From Carallia brachiata (taxonomy: Eukaryota > Streptophyta > Magnoliopsida > Malpighiales > Rhizophoraceae): a DNA stretch of 64,000 nucleotides. Position numbers and translations under genes: made by a program. Positions 33,502 through 45,027 of this stretch are shown here, one piece after another. The stretch covers positions 248,001 to 312,000 of the forward strand of contig JADCRB010000007.1 of NCBI GenBank assembly GCA_021464245.1, read 5' to 3'. Within the stretch, counting starts at the first letter, position 1; every line of letters starts with the position of its first letter. Under the pieces are notes generated by a model. The model saw nothing but the letters and a program-made list of their open reading frames with translations, did no database searches and had not been told where the DNA came from.

Positions 33502-35755
33502 ATGGCATCCGGTATTGCCTTGAAGGCCTTGGTTGACAAGGAGAACAACAAGGTCATATTTGTCGAGTCGTATGAAGATTTTGTTGATGTTCTCTTCAGT
33601 TTTTTGACTATGCCGATGGGAACAATCATCAGGCTCACTCGCAACAGGTCGCCAGCTATCAGCATTGGTTGTATGGAAAACTTGTATAAAAGTGTTGAAA
33701 ATCTTGAAGCCAAGCATTTCCGTACTGTACGGTGCAAGAGCATGTTGCTGCGGCCCCAAAACGGGGCTAGAGACCCGTGCAAGAGGCTGAAACTGCAGCG
33801 TGATGATACCCTTCGTATGGGGTATTTCTGCTGTTGGAGTTATGATTGCACAGCCTCAAGATATAAGTTATTGAGTCCTTATGAATCTGATACCTGTGCT
33901 TGTGGGGAAACCTTGGGCCGGCAGTTGTATCTGTCTGATGGTGCACCGAAGAGTCTGGCTTCTGATGCTAGAGACGGAGGAATCTTCGTCAAAGGGCGGT
34001 CTCGACTCATAGTGAACGATGAATTGCAAGTGATGCCTATATCTACTGTCACAAGCTTTTCTGTGCTTTCCAAGCTTGGAGTCAGGGATCCAAGTGCCAT
34101 TGAGGAAAGGACGTATAGCATCAACAGCAGTAAGGTAATTTGATTGATAAGTGATTATTGATCTGAGTACTATTTATCTTAAGTTTGTGGCCTGACGTTT
34201 TGTTTCAGGTCTTGGATTTGTTGAAATGCTCCATAGTATCGAAGACGCCATTGACAGAAACATTGTTGAAGCAAAAGGGAAACCATCAGTTAGGCAAGGA
34301 TAACATAGGACAAAGTAGCCTTATTAAGTATCAAATAGGTGGACAAGCAACAAAGGAAAATGGGAAGATTAGCATTAGACTTGTGCTCAGCAAATCCAGG
34401 AAGATCGTATGTTATGCAGAGGTGAACGAAGACTTTGTCGATTTACTCGTGAGCTTCCTCACTATTCCACTCGGGTATGTAGCTAAAGAAATGAATACTG
34501 GTCCTTCGAAAGGATGCATAAGTCATCTATATAAAAGTGTTCAGGATCTTGATGCCGAGAAGTACCTGAAGTCAGATGATCTGAAAGAGATGCTGCTTTC
34601 TCCCAAGCTTGCACCTGGTTTTGGCTACGAGGGCCAGCTGCTAGGAGTAGAGGAAGCTGTACAACAGAAGTTCTACTATAGGCAGGGCTCAAATAAGCTG
34701 ACTACAGATAGATCACCATTAACTTCTGATGGTGCAGGAACAATCACTGAATTGACTCTGCTGGATCTTAAATCACTCAACAAGGAAGCAAAAAGTGGTG
34801 GGGGATACATGATAGGACCTGCAATGTTCACAGTGACCGATGATCTGAATGTGACTCCCATATCCACAGTCTTGGTTTTGTCTCTTCTCAACAAATTGGA
34901 GGTATCTTTCAGCGACATCGAGGAGAAAGTCGTGCAAGTAGGCAACAAGGAGGTAAGTTAATATATAAAGTTGTGCAATCACTAGTAGAACACCTTATTA
35001 TTTTTCTCGGTAGCGATTATTCACAATCTTTATTATTCAAAATGTATGTTATTCTTCAACCGTATTTAGAATGTATAACTAATTTCTTCTTATCCTGTCA
35101 GTTATTTCTAAAACACAGATTTATATGATGATGTAGCCACAGGTGCCGCAATTATCAAGATAGGAGATAGAATAAACATTTACAACTGAACATGTTACTG
35201 CATCGAGGGAAATTCACACCATGATAATGGATTGTAGTAGAAACTAGAGAACAGAGAAGAATCTTAGACCAAGATTCTCGATTTATACAGTTGGACTCGT
35301 ATACATAATTTCTGATCAATTGAGAGTCACTGAATTTTCCCCACTTAAATGTTCAATTATGCTTCTTTTGTTTACCCAAAATGGAGCAGATTCGAGTATC
35401 ACGTGAACTACTCTATCCATGGCTAGATAAATGTTCACTCTGCCAAACCGCTAGCCTGTCAAAGTTTACACAATTCAACCTTAATCTACATCATCAGCAA
35501 ATTGTGAATGTTCTACCATCCACTTACATGCACTTATAATTATCATTTAATTATGCTGTCAAAGAAAATATGTTGCCCATGCTTTTGAAGTTTCTTTTCC
35601 ATGATAATTCGTCTGCACCTTTAATCAGAATATGTCCATTCCTCTGTATGTGGCAGGCTTTGCGTCTCTTGGTAGCTTCTTTTGTCTCTGAGCGTGCTCT
35701 AACTGATGCCTTCATTCTCAATACACCCAAAGAAGAACATGTGTACAGCGGATGA
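33502..35755 (+). CDS. DUF674 family protein (gene D)
   Basis: Exons 33502-34134, 34209-34952 and 35657-35755, giving about 491 aa, all phase 0. It is nearly identical to A through leader, introns and exons. The first half starts MASGIALKALVDKENNKVIF and has VLFSFLTMPMGTIIRLTR. The Cys cluster is FCCWSYDC...TCACGETL. The second half has NEDFVDLLVSFLTIPLGYVA, KGCISHLYKSVQDLD and LLSPKLAPGFGYEG. Exon 3 follows GTGGCAG and reads ALRLLVASFVSERALTDAF. Differences from A cluster around the Cys region: A has extra codons, and D has about six extra residues near DGAPKSLAS. Function unknown. Confidence 0.88.
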
Positions 35756-35947
35756 GCTGAATCATTGAATATCACAACAACCCCCCCATCCCCCACCCCA
35801 AAACCAAAAAACCCTGGTTGAATTCTTAAAAAACTTATTGCTAGTGCTTTTTTTTGTACCACTTGTGTGAATGGTGAGTGTTGTTGTACGGACTTAACGA
35901 TATATAAGATATGGCTCAGTAGCTATTATACTGATTGCAATTTCCAG

Positions 35948-36064
35948 GCTTAGAACATGCCATCTAATCCTGCTCTAACTGATGTGTTCCTCTGTAAAGA
36001 GCTGAAACAAGGGTCTGCTTCAACTGATAACATTTTCTCTAAAGAACTGAAAGAAGAATACTAA
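35948..36064 (+). pseudogene. Decayed second copy of the DUF674 terminal exon behind gene D
   Basis: TTTCCAG|GCTTAGAACATGCCATC; from the internal ATG it reads MPSNPALTDVFLCKELKQ and on to a stop. The TAG as second codon blocks use in the normal frame. Partner of the relic behind A. Confidence 0.45.
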
Positions 36065-36599
36065 GAAATTGTTTTCCTTCTCGTGTCATTGATCCAAGCT
36101 GTACCGCGCCTTGCATTTTAGCTGATGTTGAAGCTGCTTCGTTAAGAGGATATTAATTTTTGTCAATCGGCTTAAAAATATTTGTTCTACAATTATGATA
36201 TGTTACCAAACTCAATCATGCGTCTGATTTTAATGTAAAGGTAAGTTTACGTTTTTTTACTTGAATAAGAACTGTTAATTAAAAAGGCATTGATCTCAAC
36301 GAATTAAAGGGGGGAATGGACGGAACACAAAAACCAAAAAAATCAGTAAACTTGATATGCAAACAACCATTGAACATTTAATGGTCCAACCATGTAACCC
36401 CTCCATGAACCGTTCAAATAAGTTGTTGATTTGAATGAATGGAAAGTTTCAATGAATAATTAGAGTTTTGAATGTATTGGGAACTAGGTAAATTGCATGC
36501 CTCCCTCAGAAAACGGAATTGTGATTATGATGATGAATGCCAAGGTTCAAAAGTCCAAGAGTCGCCTGTCAGTTGGCTGCCCTTCCAATTTCAGAAAAT

Positions 36600-37335
36600 C
36601 TACAACTTAAGGTCGGCGATCACAAAATACACAGAATGTCCTCATGTCGGCAATCATCAATTTTATGATTTCACTTATTATAGTGGATAACTCGGGTCAG
36701 TACTCATAAAATACACTAATATATTTTTTATCAGGAATCTCACTTGTTGTAATAAATAACTTAGGATTGGCAATCGCAAAAGACATTGAATATGTCTTTG
36801 TGTCAATCATCATCAATTATTATGGTCTCAATTATTATAATGGATAACTTAGCGTCGGTGATTGTAAAATACACTAATATATTATTGTGTTCAAAATCAT
36901 TAATTACGATAATCTCACTTATTACAATGGATAAGATAGGTTGATTATTGTAAAATATGTTGATATGTATTTGTCTCGACAATCCTCAATTATTACGATT
37001 TCACTTATTACAATAAATAATTGGGTCCGCGATTATAAAATATACTTAACACGTCTTCATATTGGTGATCATCAATAATTATGATCTAAGTTATTACAAT
37101 TGATAATTTAGGGTTGGTGATCATAAAACACGCTTAATATATTCTTGTATTAATTATTTTCAATTATTGTGATCTCACTTATAACAATTGACAACTTAAA
37201 GTCGGGTTCATAAAATATACTTAACATATTTTTATGTCAATGATGATTAATTATTATGGTTTTACTTATTTCAATACATAACTTAAGATTGGCGATTATT
37301 AGATTTGTTTTTATGTCTTTGTGCCAGCAACGATA
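36600..37335. repeat. 87-bp minisatellite array, copy 4 (upstream of E)
   Basis: Eight to nine degenerate units as in copy 1. The bases GTGGATAACTCGGGTCAG show the empty site of the element inserted at 3178. Confidence 0.75.
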
Positions 37336-38224
37336 AGACTTACTTGGTAAGTAAAATTGTAATGATACATGATTGCAACAACAAAATTAAATCATTAAAT
37401 TATGCAAATTTTGAATCTTTCCCACTGTCCTTAAACTCCTTTTTAGAGGTATAATTTAGTTAACATATAGTTTTGTCGATAATTTTGTGTATTTATTTTA
37501 ATGTTGTTGACATGCAAAAAAAGATTTACGTTTGTGGACACTGGATGAATAATTGATGATAACTATTAAGCTTATGAGCCTTAATTTTTAACAAATAAAA
37601 TACCGTCACAATAATGGCCAAAAAAAAAATTCTATCCAAAATGAATCTAGCCAAAACCTAAAAAAATTCATTATGAATTTTGTATTGCTGAAGTAAAAAA
37701 ATAAAGAAAATGTAAAGAAAAAGGTTTTTTATGGCTTGTGCAAGAAAAATCGCAACATAGTGGATCACGTTATATTATTTTTTACTTTTAATTTCATGTT
37801 ACATTATTACTTATTATTATTATTACTATAATTTTAAACTTAAATTTTTTAGTTAAACCTTCATTTCTATTTTTATTATGATTCTATTGGTTCTTCTTTT
37901 TTGTTTTTTTTTTTTCCTTTTTTGGTTAGTTAAGAGGTCGAAGAATTTAAAAAAAATCAAACATAAAATTTAAAAAATTCAATAAAAATATTTTAATTAA
38001 TTGTATTATTCAGCATTTTCCCACTACTTACTATAATTTACTATTTGCTAAAAAACTAGTTGATTGTTTATGAGAGAAATACTTTATAAGATAAAATAAA
38101 TCACAATAAAATTAAAATAGTACTAGAATACTTGAATTTTAAAAAAAAAATATAATTAAATTATTAAATATTGATGCATGTATTTTTTTTATTTAAACGA
38201 ATGTATTATTTGACGATCGTAATG

Positions 38225-38820
38225 TTACTTAAAATATAGTCAAACTATGCATTGACTTGCTAGAAACAGTTATTTCCACACGACGCCTAGCGAGTAAACC
38301 CAAGTCAACACTGGGACGGCCCATTACTTCTCGGTTAAGTTCCTAGTGCTTCTCCGTTAAGTGCTGTCTCTTCGAACGTAAAGTCATGGTGGACAGGTCA
38401 CTTCATGCACCTTTACTCTCCTTTTAAAAAGGAAAAATAGTTACATTATCTAAAAAAAAATATATATATATATATATTATCTAATTATTTATATTTGATG
38501 TATAATCAGTTAAATTTTATATGTAAAAAAATGATAATAAATTTTTTTTAGTTTAATTATATTTAAAATTTTGATAATTATAAATTAAATATAAATAATT
38601 ATATTTGAGCAGTATTTTCGATAACTTTTTTCTTGATAACTTTTTATAATGGAGCTCTTTAAAAAGGATAGATATGAAAAAACAGAAAAAAGGAAAAAGG
38701 AAAATCTTTCTTTTTAAAAAAAGCTTTCAGAAACCCCTTTAATATGAAAAATCTTAATCTTCACTTCCATCTTGCAGACTGCTCACTGGTGCATTTCTGA
38801 GAAGTTTTCGCTGAATACTG
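38225..38820 (+). promoter_or_regulatory. DUF674 gene E promoter and leader exon, with insertion and mutated donor
   Basis: The conserved block is split by about 270 bp of AT-rich sequence (about 38436-38715) between CCTTTACTCTCC and AAGCTTTCAGAAACCCC. The upstream ORF starts at 38744 and ends at TGA 38798-38800 (18 codons). The usual donor reads TACTG|GCAATT, as in B. Confidence 0.5.
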
Positions 38821-39250
38821 GCAATTTGCTGGAATTTAATTTTCAGCGTCAGGTTTATTCCTGTGTGTTTTCAACAGTAAATATGAATGTAGCATATAAA
38901 ATTCTAATTTTTAACTACTGAAAATATAAGAGAAGTACCTGATTAGTGGACAACTAGTTTGTTTTTAGTATACATTTAATTCTTTAAACTAATGTTCTTT
39001 TCAATTGGCGTATAGCATTTTGATTGTGGATGGTGGTTTCCTTGATGTTAATATCAAGAATTATTTAATTTTTTACACTAATCAATTTGTCTTATAGCAT
39101 TTAATTTTTTTTTTATTTTTTTTTCATTTTTTCTGTTTGTGTTTATATGCAGGGGAGCTTTGTTTGGAATTCAAGCAGCAAGAGACGTACGTGGTTCGGT
39201 TGATTAAATCTTTTCAACAAGAATCAGAAGACAATTTTCTTGGTGCTTTC

Positions 39251-40968
39251 ATGGAGCAAAATCCCGATGGCCAGAATGGATTGTTGGATCAGAAACCTAT
39301 TAGCTTGAAGGCATTGGTGGACAAGCAGAGCAAAAGAATTTTATTTGCTGAATCTGATGGGGATTTTGTTGATGTGCTCTTCAGTTTTTTGACAATGCCT
39401 ATGGGAACAATTGTCAGGAATACTCGTGAAAGGCCACCGGCTATGGGGATAGGTTGCATGAATAACTTGTATAGTAGCGTTGAAACTTTTGATAAGCAGA
39501 TTTTCAGGACTGAGGCATGCAAGACCATGTTGCTGTACCCTCGAAATGGAGCTGCAACTCTGTGCAAGAACCTAAAATTGAAAATTTTGGATGATGAACC
39601 CTCAAGGTACTTCTTATGTAATTTGGATTGCACTATCAAACATAAGCTATTGAGCCATTACATGAATGCTTATTGTGCTTGTGGAGAGCCCATGAACCGT
39701 GAGTTAATTCTGTCTGATAATGAAGTGAAACGCCAGGAACGAGATCCTGGAGTGTTTTTTAAAGCAGTCAAATTTATTGTAACTGATGAATTAGAGGTAA
39801 TGCCTCTGTCGACTGCAACAAGCTTTGCGCTTCTTTCGAAGCTTGGAGTTAGAGGTTCAAGTGCAATTGAAGAAAGGGAATTCTCACTTGAAGTTACTGA
39901 GGTAAATAATCCACATTTGGTTAATTTGTTTCTTATTTCATATTGTATTTTTGCATGGGATTCGATGTCTTGTTGTAGGTTTTGGATCTTCTGAAGCTCT
40001 CGTTGGTATCAAGGTCACCTTTAACCAAAGTTCTTTTGAAGCATGAAGTAGCATCTGAACCAAGCAGTAAAGAATTCGGTAGTGGTAGCTGCATTGAACA
40101 TCATAAAGGAGAACATGGTGCAGAAGATGGCCAGATTTTTGTCAAAATATTTGTAAGCAAGTCTAAGAAGATGTTATGTTTTGCAGAAGCTAATGAGGAT
40201 TTTGTCAGTTTAATCTTCAGCTTCCTTACAATTCCGCTGGGATATATATTAAAACAAATGCATGGTGACTGTCCTGTTCCTAAAGGATGCATAAAACATT
40301 TATATAGTGCTGCTATGGATCTTGGTGCACAGAATTGTTTTAAGTCAAATTCCCAGAAAGAGATTCTACTTAGTCCCAAGGTTGCGCCTGGTTTTGGCTA
40401 TGCGAATCAATTACTCGATGTGGAGGAAGGTCCTCATAATAATTGTTGCTATTGGTACTATGGCTATTATAGTGGTAACATTTATAATTGCCAAGAGAAG
40501 TTGTCTGCCTATAATCTAACATATTCATATGGTCAAACGTATGCTTTGAGTGTTATGGATCCTAAATCCCCATACAATGATGCTGCCAATAGTGGTGCAG
40601 GATTTGTCAAAGGATCTGCGATGTTCGTTGTTACTGACAATTTGAACGTAAGTCCTTTATCAACCTTTTCGACCTTGTCTATTCTTCAAGAAAAGAATGT
40701 TGATTTCAGTGAACTTGACGAGCAAGTTGTGCATGTTGGCAAAGATGAGGTTAGTTCATATGAATCTGTTGTGGCAATTATTGATGGGTTTTTTTTTTTT
40801 TAATGTAGCAAAAATGTGTTAATTATCATGTTTGTTTTGGTTTTATTGCAGGCTAAGAGTCTCTTGGTGGCTTCTCTCATATCTGAGACTGCTCTCACCG
40901 ATGTATTTCTACGTAATGAGTCGAATGCTTTTCCATCTGTGACAACCTCCTCAGAAAACCAAAAGTAG
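39251..40968 (+). CDS. DUF674 family protein (gene E)
   Basis: Exons 39251-39901, 39979-40749 and 40852-40968, giving about 512 aa. The start is MEQNPDGQNGLLDQKPISLK; the exon begins upstream at TATATGCAG|GGGAGC without another in-frame ATG. First half: DFVDVLFSFLTMPMGTIVRN, GIGCMNNLYSSVETF, LLYPRNGAA, and Cys cluster LCNLDC...YCACGEPM. Second half: MLCFAEANEDFVSLIFSFLT, KGCIKHLYSAAMDLG and LLSPKVAPGFGYANQLLDVE. Exon 3 has lost one base relative to F (TCTGTGACAACC against TCTGTTGACAAC), which replaces the end PKVEC with VTTSSENQK. Nearly identical to F. Confidence 0.87.
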
Positions 40969-42221
40969 AATGCTGAGAATGTTAGGATAAGATCTTGTGT
41001 TGTCAGAAAATATTTGTCAACATATTCACATTGTGTATTGCAAGCTTTTTTTCTCTTGAAAACTTCTTTTTCTTCTGAGACTGCTGTTCAACCCTTTGTC
41101 ATTGCTTGCATTCAGCTGATGTTGAATCTTCTTCTTTATTCTTCGTCAATTTACTTAAAATTATATGTTTTATAACAGGATCATGAACCGAACTCAGTGC
41201 TAATCTGCTAGGCCATTTATGAACCGAACTCTAACTGAGATTCAAATTCAAGTACCATTTAATTAGTTTTCACATTGTAAACTAGTGAGCAGAGTGCTTA
41301 GACTAAGATTCTCGATGTATTTAGATCTTATGTACAATGTAAGCCTTTTTTTAAAAAAAATTTTAATCCCTAATTATTATTTTAATTTAACTTTGAATAA
41401 ATATAGGATCTTGACACAAAAAGTATGATATTTGAAAATAAGGATTTTTATTTTGACTTCTTTTTTTAAGTGAATGTAACTTACTTATAATTTTACAGCA
41501 CATAATAAGTGGAGTCTACTTAAATAAAAACATTAAAAATAATATTTAAATAGTATTAAATTATGAGTTAGTTTTATTCACTAACAAAAAGAAGTAAAAT
41601 TAGCAAGTAACATGAAAAAAAATTACTACATGAAGCTCAAATTATGCAAGTAAGGAAACAATCAATAATATTTAATGATATCCTCAAATAGTCAATAATA
41701 ATGAGATATTCAGCTTAATCAAATAAGGATAATTCAAACATGGTAATATAAACCAATTAATGCACAACAGTGCAATCGAAAAGGAACCAATGGAGACACG
41801 TCAAAACTTAATATAGATGCACATGGTCCCCAAAATATCCAACAAAAGTTTCAAGCCAATGTTCAAAAGTCCAGAAGTCGCCTATCAGTTGGCTGCCCTT
41901 CCAATTTTCAGGAAATCTATGAAGGAAGCTTTGTTCCTTGGAGCTGAAAAGTTAGTGTTTTTCTTATATTGGTTTTTGTTTTGAAGTTGCTGGCATGGCA
42001 ATTTTCTTAAGTCTGGTACAGCAACCCTTTTCAGTTGACTTTCTTTTCTAAATAGTTTATAGCATTTTGATTTTTTTAATAAAAAAATATATTTTCAGTA
42101 ATAAGTCATCGAATGTGCAGGTCGAGGTAAAAATCATTTATTAATGTCCTTATTCAATCTTTTTTTTAGAAAGAATCCATCACTCTAATACTACTAAATT
42201 CGAATGGGTCTCTCCAAGTTG
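40969..42221 (+). other. Downstream of E, ending in a relic of a C/G-type upstream region
   Basis: AT-rich 3' flank. At about 41860-42080 the text GTTCAAAAGTCCAGAAGTCGCC, GGAGCTGAAAAGTTAGTG and GGTACAGCAACCC matches the region before G, but no gene follows. Similarity to the region behind F stops near 42221. Confidence 0.55.
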
Positions 42222-42519
42222 GTTGTTTTAATGTGAAGGTAAGTTTAAGTTTTGTTTACTTGAATAACAAATGTTCATTAAAAAGGCATTGATCACAACG
42301 AATTAAAAGGGGGAATGGACGGAACACAAAAACCAAAAAAATTAGCAAACTTGATATGCAAACAACCATAGAACATTTAATGTTCCGACCATGTAACTCC
42401 TCCAAGAACCGTTCAAATAAGCTGTTGATTTGAAAGAATGGAAAGTTTCAATGAATAATTAAAGTTTTGAATGTATTGGGAACTATGTAAATTGCATGCA
42501 CTCGGAACTTTCAGAAAAT

Positions 42520-43250
42520 CTATCACTTAAAGTCTGCGATCATAAAATACACAGAATTTGTCCTCGTATAAACAATCATTAATTTTATGATCTCATTTAT
42601 TACATAGTGGATAACTTAGATTAGCAATCATAAAATACACTAATATATTTTTGTATTGAGGATCGTACTTATTGGAATAGATAACTTAGGGTCAACAATT
42701 GTAAAAGACATAAAACATGTTTTTGTGTCGGCAATCATTAATTATTATGGTCTCACTTATTATAATAGATAACTTAGGGTCGGTGATCATAAAATGCACT
42801 AATATATTATTGTGTCTGTGATCATCAATTATTATAATCTCACTTATTACAATAGATAATGTGGATTGGCGATCGCAAAATATGTCAATAGGTATTTATC
42901 TCGACGATCATTAATCATTACGATTTGACTTATTATAATAAATAACTGTGTCGGCGATCATAAAATACACGTAACACGTTTTCATGTCAGTGATCATCAA
43001 TTATTATGGTCTCAATTATTACAATTGATAATTTAGGATTGGCGATCATAAAATACACGTCTTATAAAATTATCTTTAATTATTATAATCTCACTTATGA
43101 CGATTGACAACTTAGAGTCAGTGTTCATAAAATATAGTTAACGTATCTTTATGCCAATGATCATTAATTATTATGATTTTGTTTATTACAATAAATAACT
43201 TAAGATTGGCGATTATTAAATTTGTTTTTATGTCTTTATGTCAGCAATGA
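42520..43250. repeat. 87-bp minisatellite array, copy 5 (upstream of F)
   Basis: Eight to nine units. Here one clear period is TCTCACTTATTATAATAGAT to the next TCTCACTTATTACAATAGAT, 87 bp apart. Confidence 0.78.
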
Positions 43251-44259
43251 TAAGACTTACTTGGTAAGTAAAATTTTAATGATACATGATTGCAACAACA
43301 AAAGTAAATCATTCCATCATGCAAAAGTAAATCATTCAATTTTGTGTATTTATTTTAATTTTGCTGACATGGAAAAAAAAGAGTTATGTTTGTGGACACT
43401 GGATGAATAATTGATGATAACTATTAAGCTTATGAGCCTTAATTTTTAACAAATAAAATACCCTCACAATAATGGCCAAAAAAAAAGAAACCTAACCAAA
43501 ACGAATCTAGTCAAAACCTAAAATAATTCATTATAAATTTTGTATTGTTGAAGTAAAAAAATAAAGAAAATGTAAAGAAAAAGGTTTTTTATGGTCACTG
43601 CAAGAAAGAACGCAACATAGTCGATCACGTCATATTATTTTTTACTTTTAATTTCACGTCACATTATTACTTTTTATTATTGTTACTATTCCTATTATTT
43701 TAAGCTTAAATGCTCCAATTAAACCTTCATTTCTATTTTTATTATGATCCTATTGGTTCTTCTTTCTTTTTTTCCTTTTTTTGTTAGTTAAGAGGTCGAA
43801 AGATTAAAAAAAATCAAACATAAAATTTAAAAAACTCAATAAAAATATTTTAATTAATTGTATTATTCAGCATTTTCCCACCACTATATATTCATTTTAT
43901 TATAATATACCATCTGCTAAAAAACTAGTTTATTGTTTATAAGAGAAATACTTTATAAGATAAATAGAATAAAAATAAGATTGAAACATTACAAGAATAC
44001 TTAAATTTAATATATATATATAGACAAATGTATTGTTTGATGACTGTAATACTGCTTAAAATATGAAAAAAAAATTATAGCATTAGAGAATTTATGTTTA
44101 AATTTTTATCTGAATACAACGATACTTTAAATTTTTGCAACCATATTAATACTTTTTATAATAAAAAATATCACAATATTTATAAAAAATTAAAACGTAA
44201 TTATACTCAAATAAGTTTTCTAATATCAATTTTGTTGCTACTGTTACGATAGTCTTAAA

Positions 44260-44604
44260 ATATAGTCGAAATGTGCAGTGACCTGCTAAAAACAGTTATT
44301 TCCAAAGTGACGCCGAACGAGTAAACCCAAGTCAACATTAGGACGGCCCATTACTTCTCGGTTTAGTTCCCATTACTTATTCGCTCAAAAAAAAAACCAA
44401 AAAAACAAGTTCCCATTACTTCTGGGTTAAGTTCTGTCTCTTTGAACGTAAAGCCATGGTGGACAGGTCACCTCACGCACCTTTATTCTGCTTTTTTAAA
44501 AAGAAGGCTTTCAGAGACCCCTTTAATATGGAAAATCTTAATCTTCACTTCCATCTTGCAGACTGCTCACTGGTGCATTTCTGCGAAGTTTTCGCTGAAT
44601 ACTG
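44260..44604 (+). promoter_or_regulatory. DUF674 gene F promoter and leader exon, possibly coding
   Basis: Conserved block plus a leader exon with ATG at 44528 (MENLNLHFHLADCSLVHF...) and donor TACTG|GTAAGT. Spliced to TACATGCAG|GGGAGCC at 44934, this frame runs without a stop into the DUF674 ORF of F. Confidence 0.6.
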
Positions 44605-45027
44605 GTAAGTAGCTGGATTTTAATTTTCAGCTTCAGGTTTATTCTTGCGTGTTTTCAACAGTAAATATGAATGTAGCATATAAAAATCTGATTTTTAAAT
44701 ACTGAAAATGTAAGATGGGCACCAATTAATGGACAATTAGTCTGTTTCTAGTATACATTTAATTCTTTAAATTAATTTCTTTGCAATTGGTGTATAGCAT
44801 TTTGATTGTGCATGGTGGTTTCCTTGATGTTAATAGCAAAAATTATTTATTTTTTTACACTAATCAATTTGTCTTATAGCATTTAATTTTTTTTTCTTTT
44901 TTTGTTCATTTTTCTGTTTGTGTTTACATGCAGGGGAGCCTTGTTTGGAATTCAAGAAGTAAGGGACTTAATTCGTTTGATTAAATCTTTTGAACAAGAA
45001 TCAGAAGACAATTTTCTTGGTGCTTTC

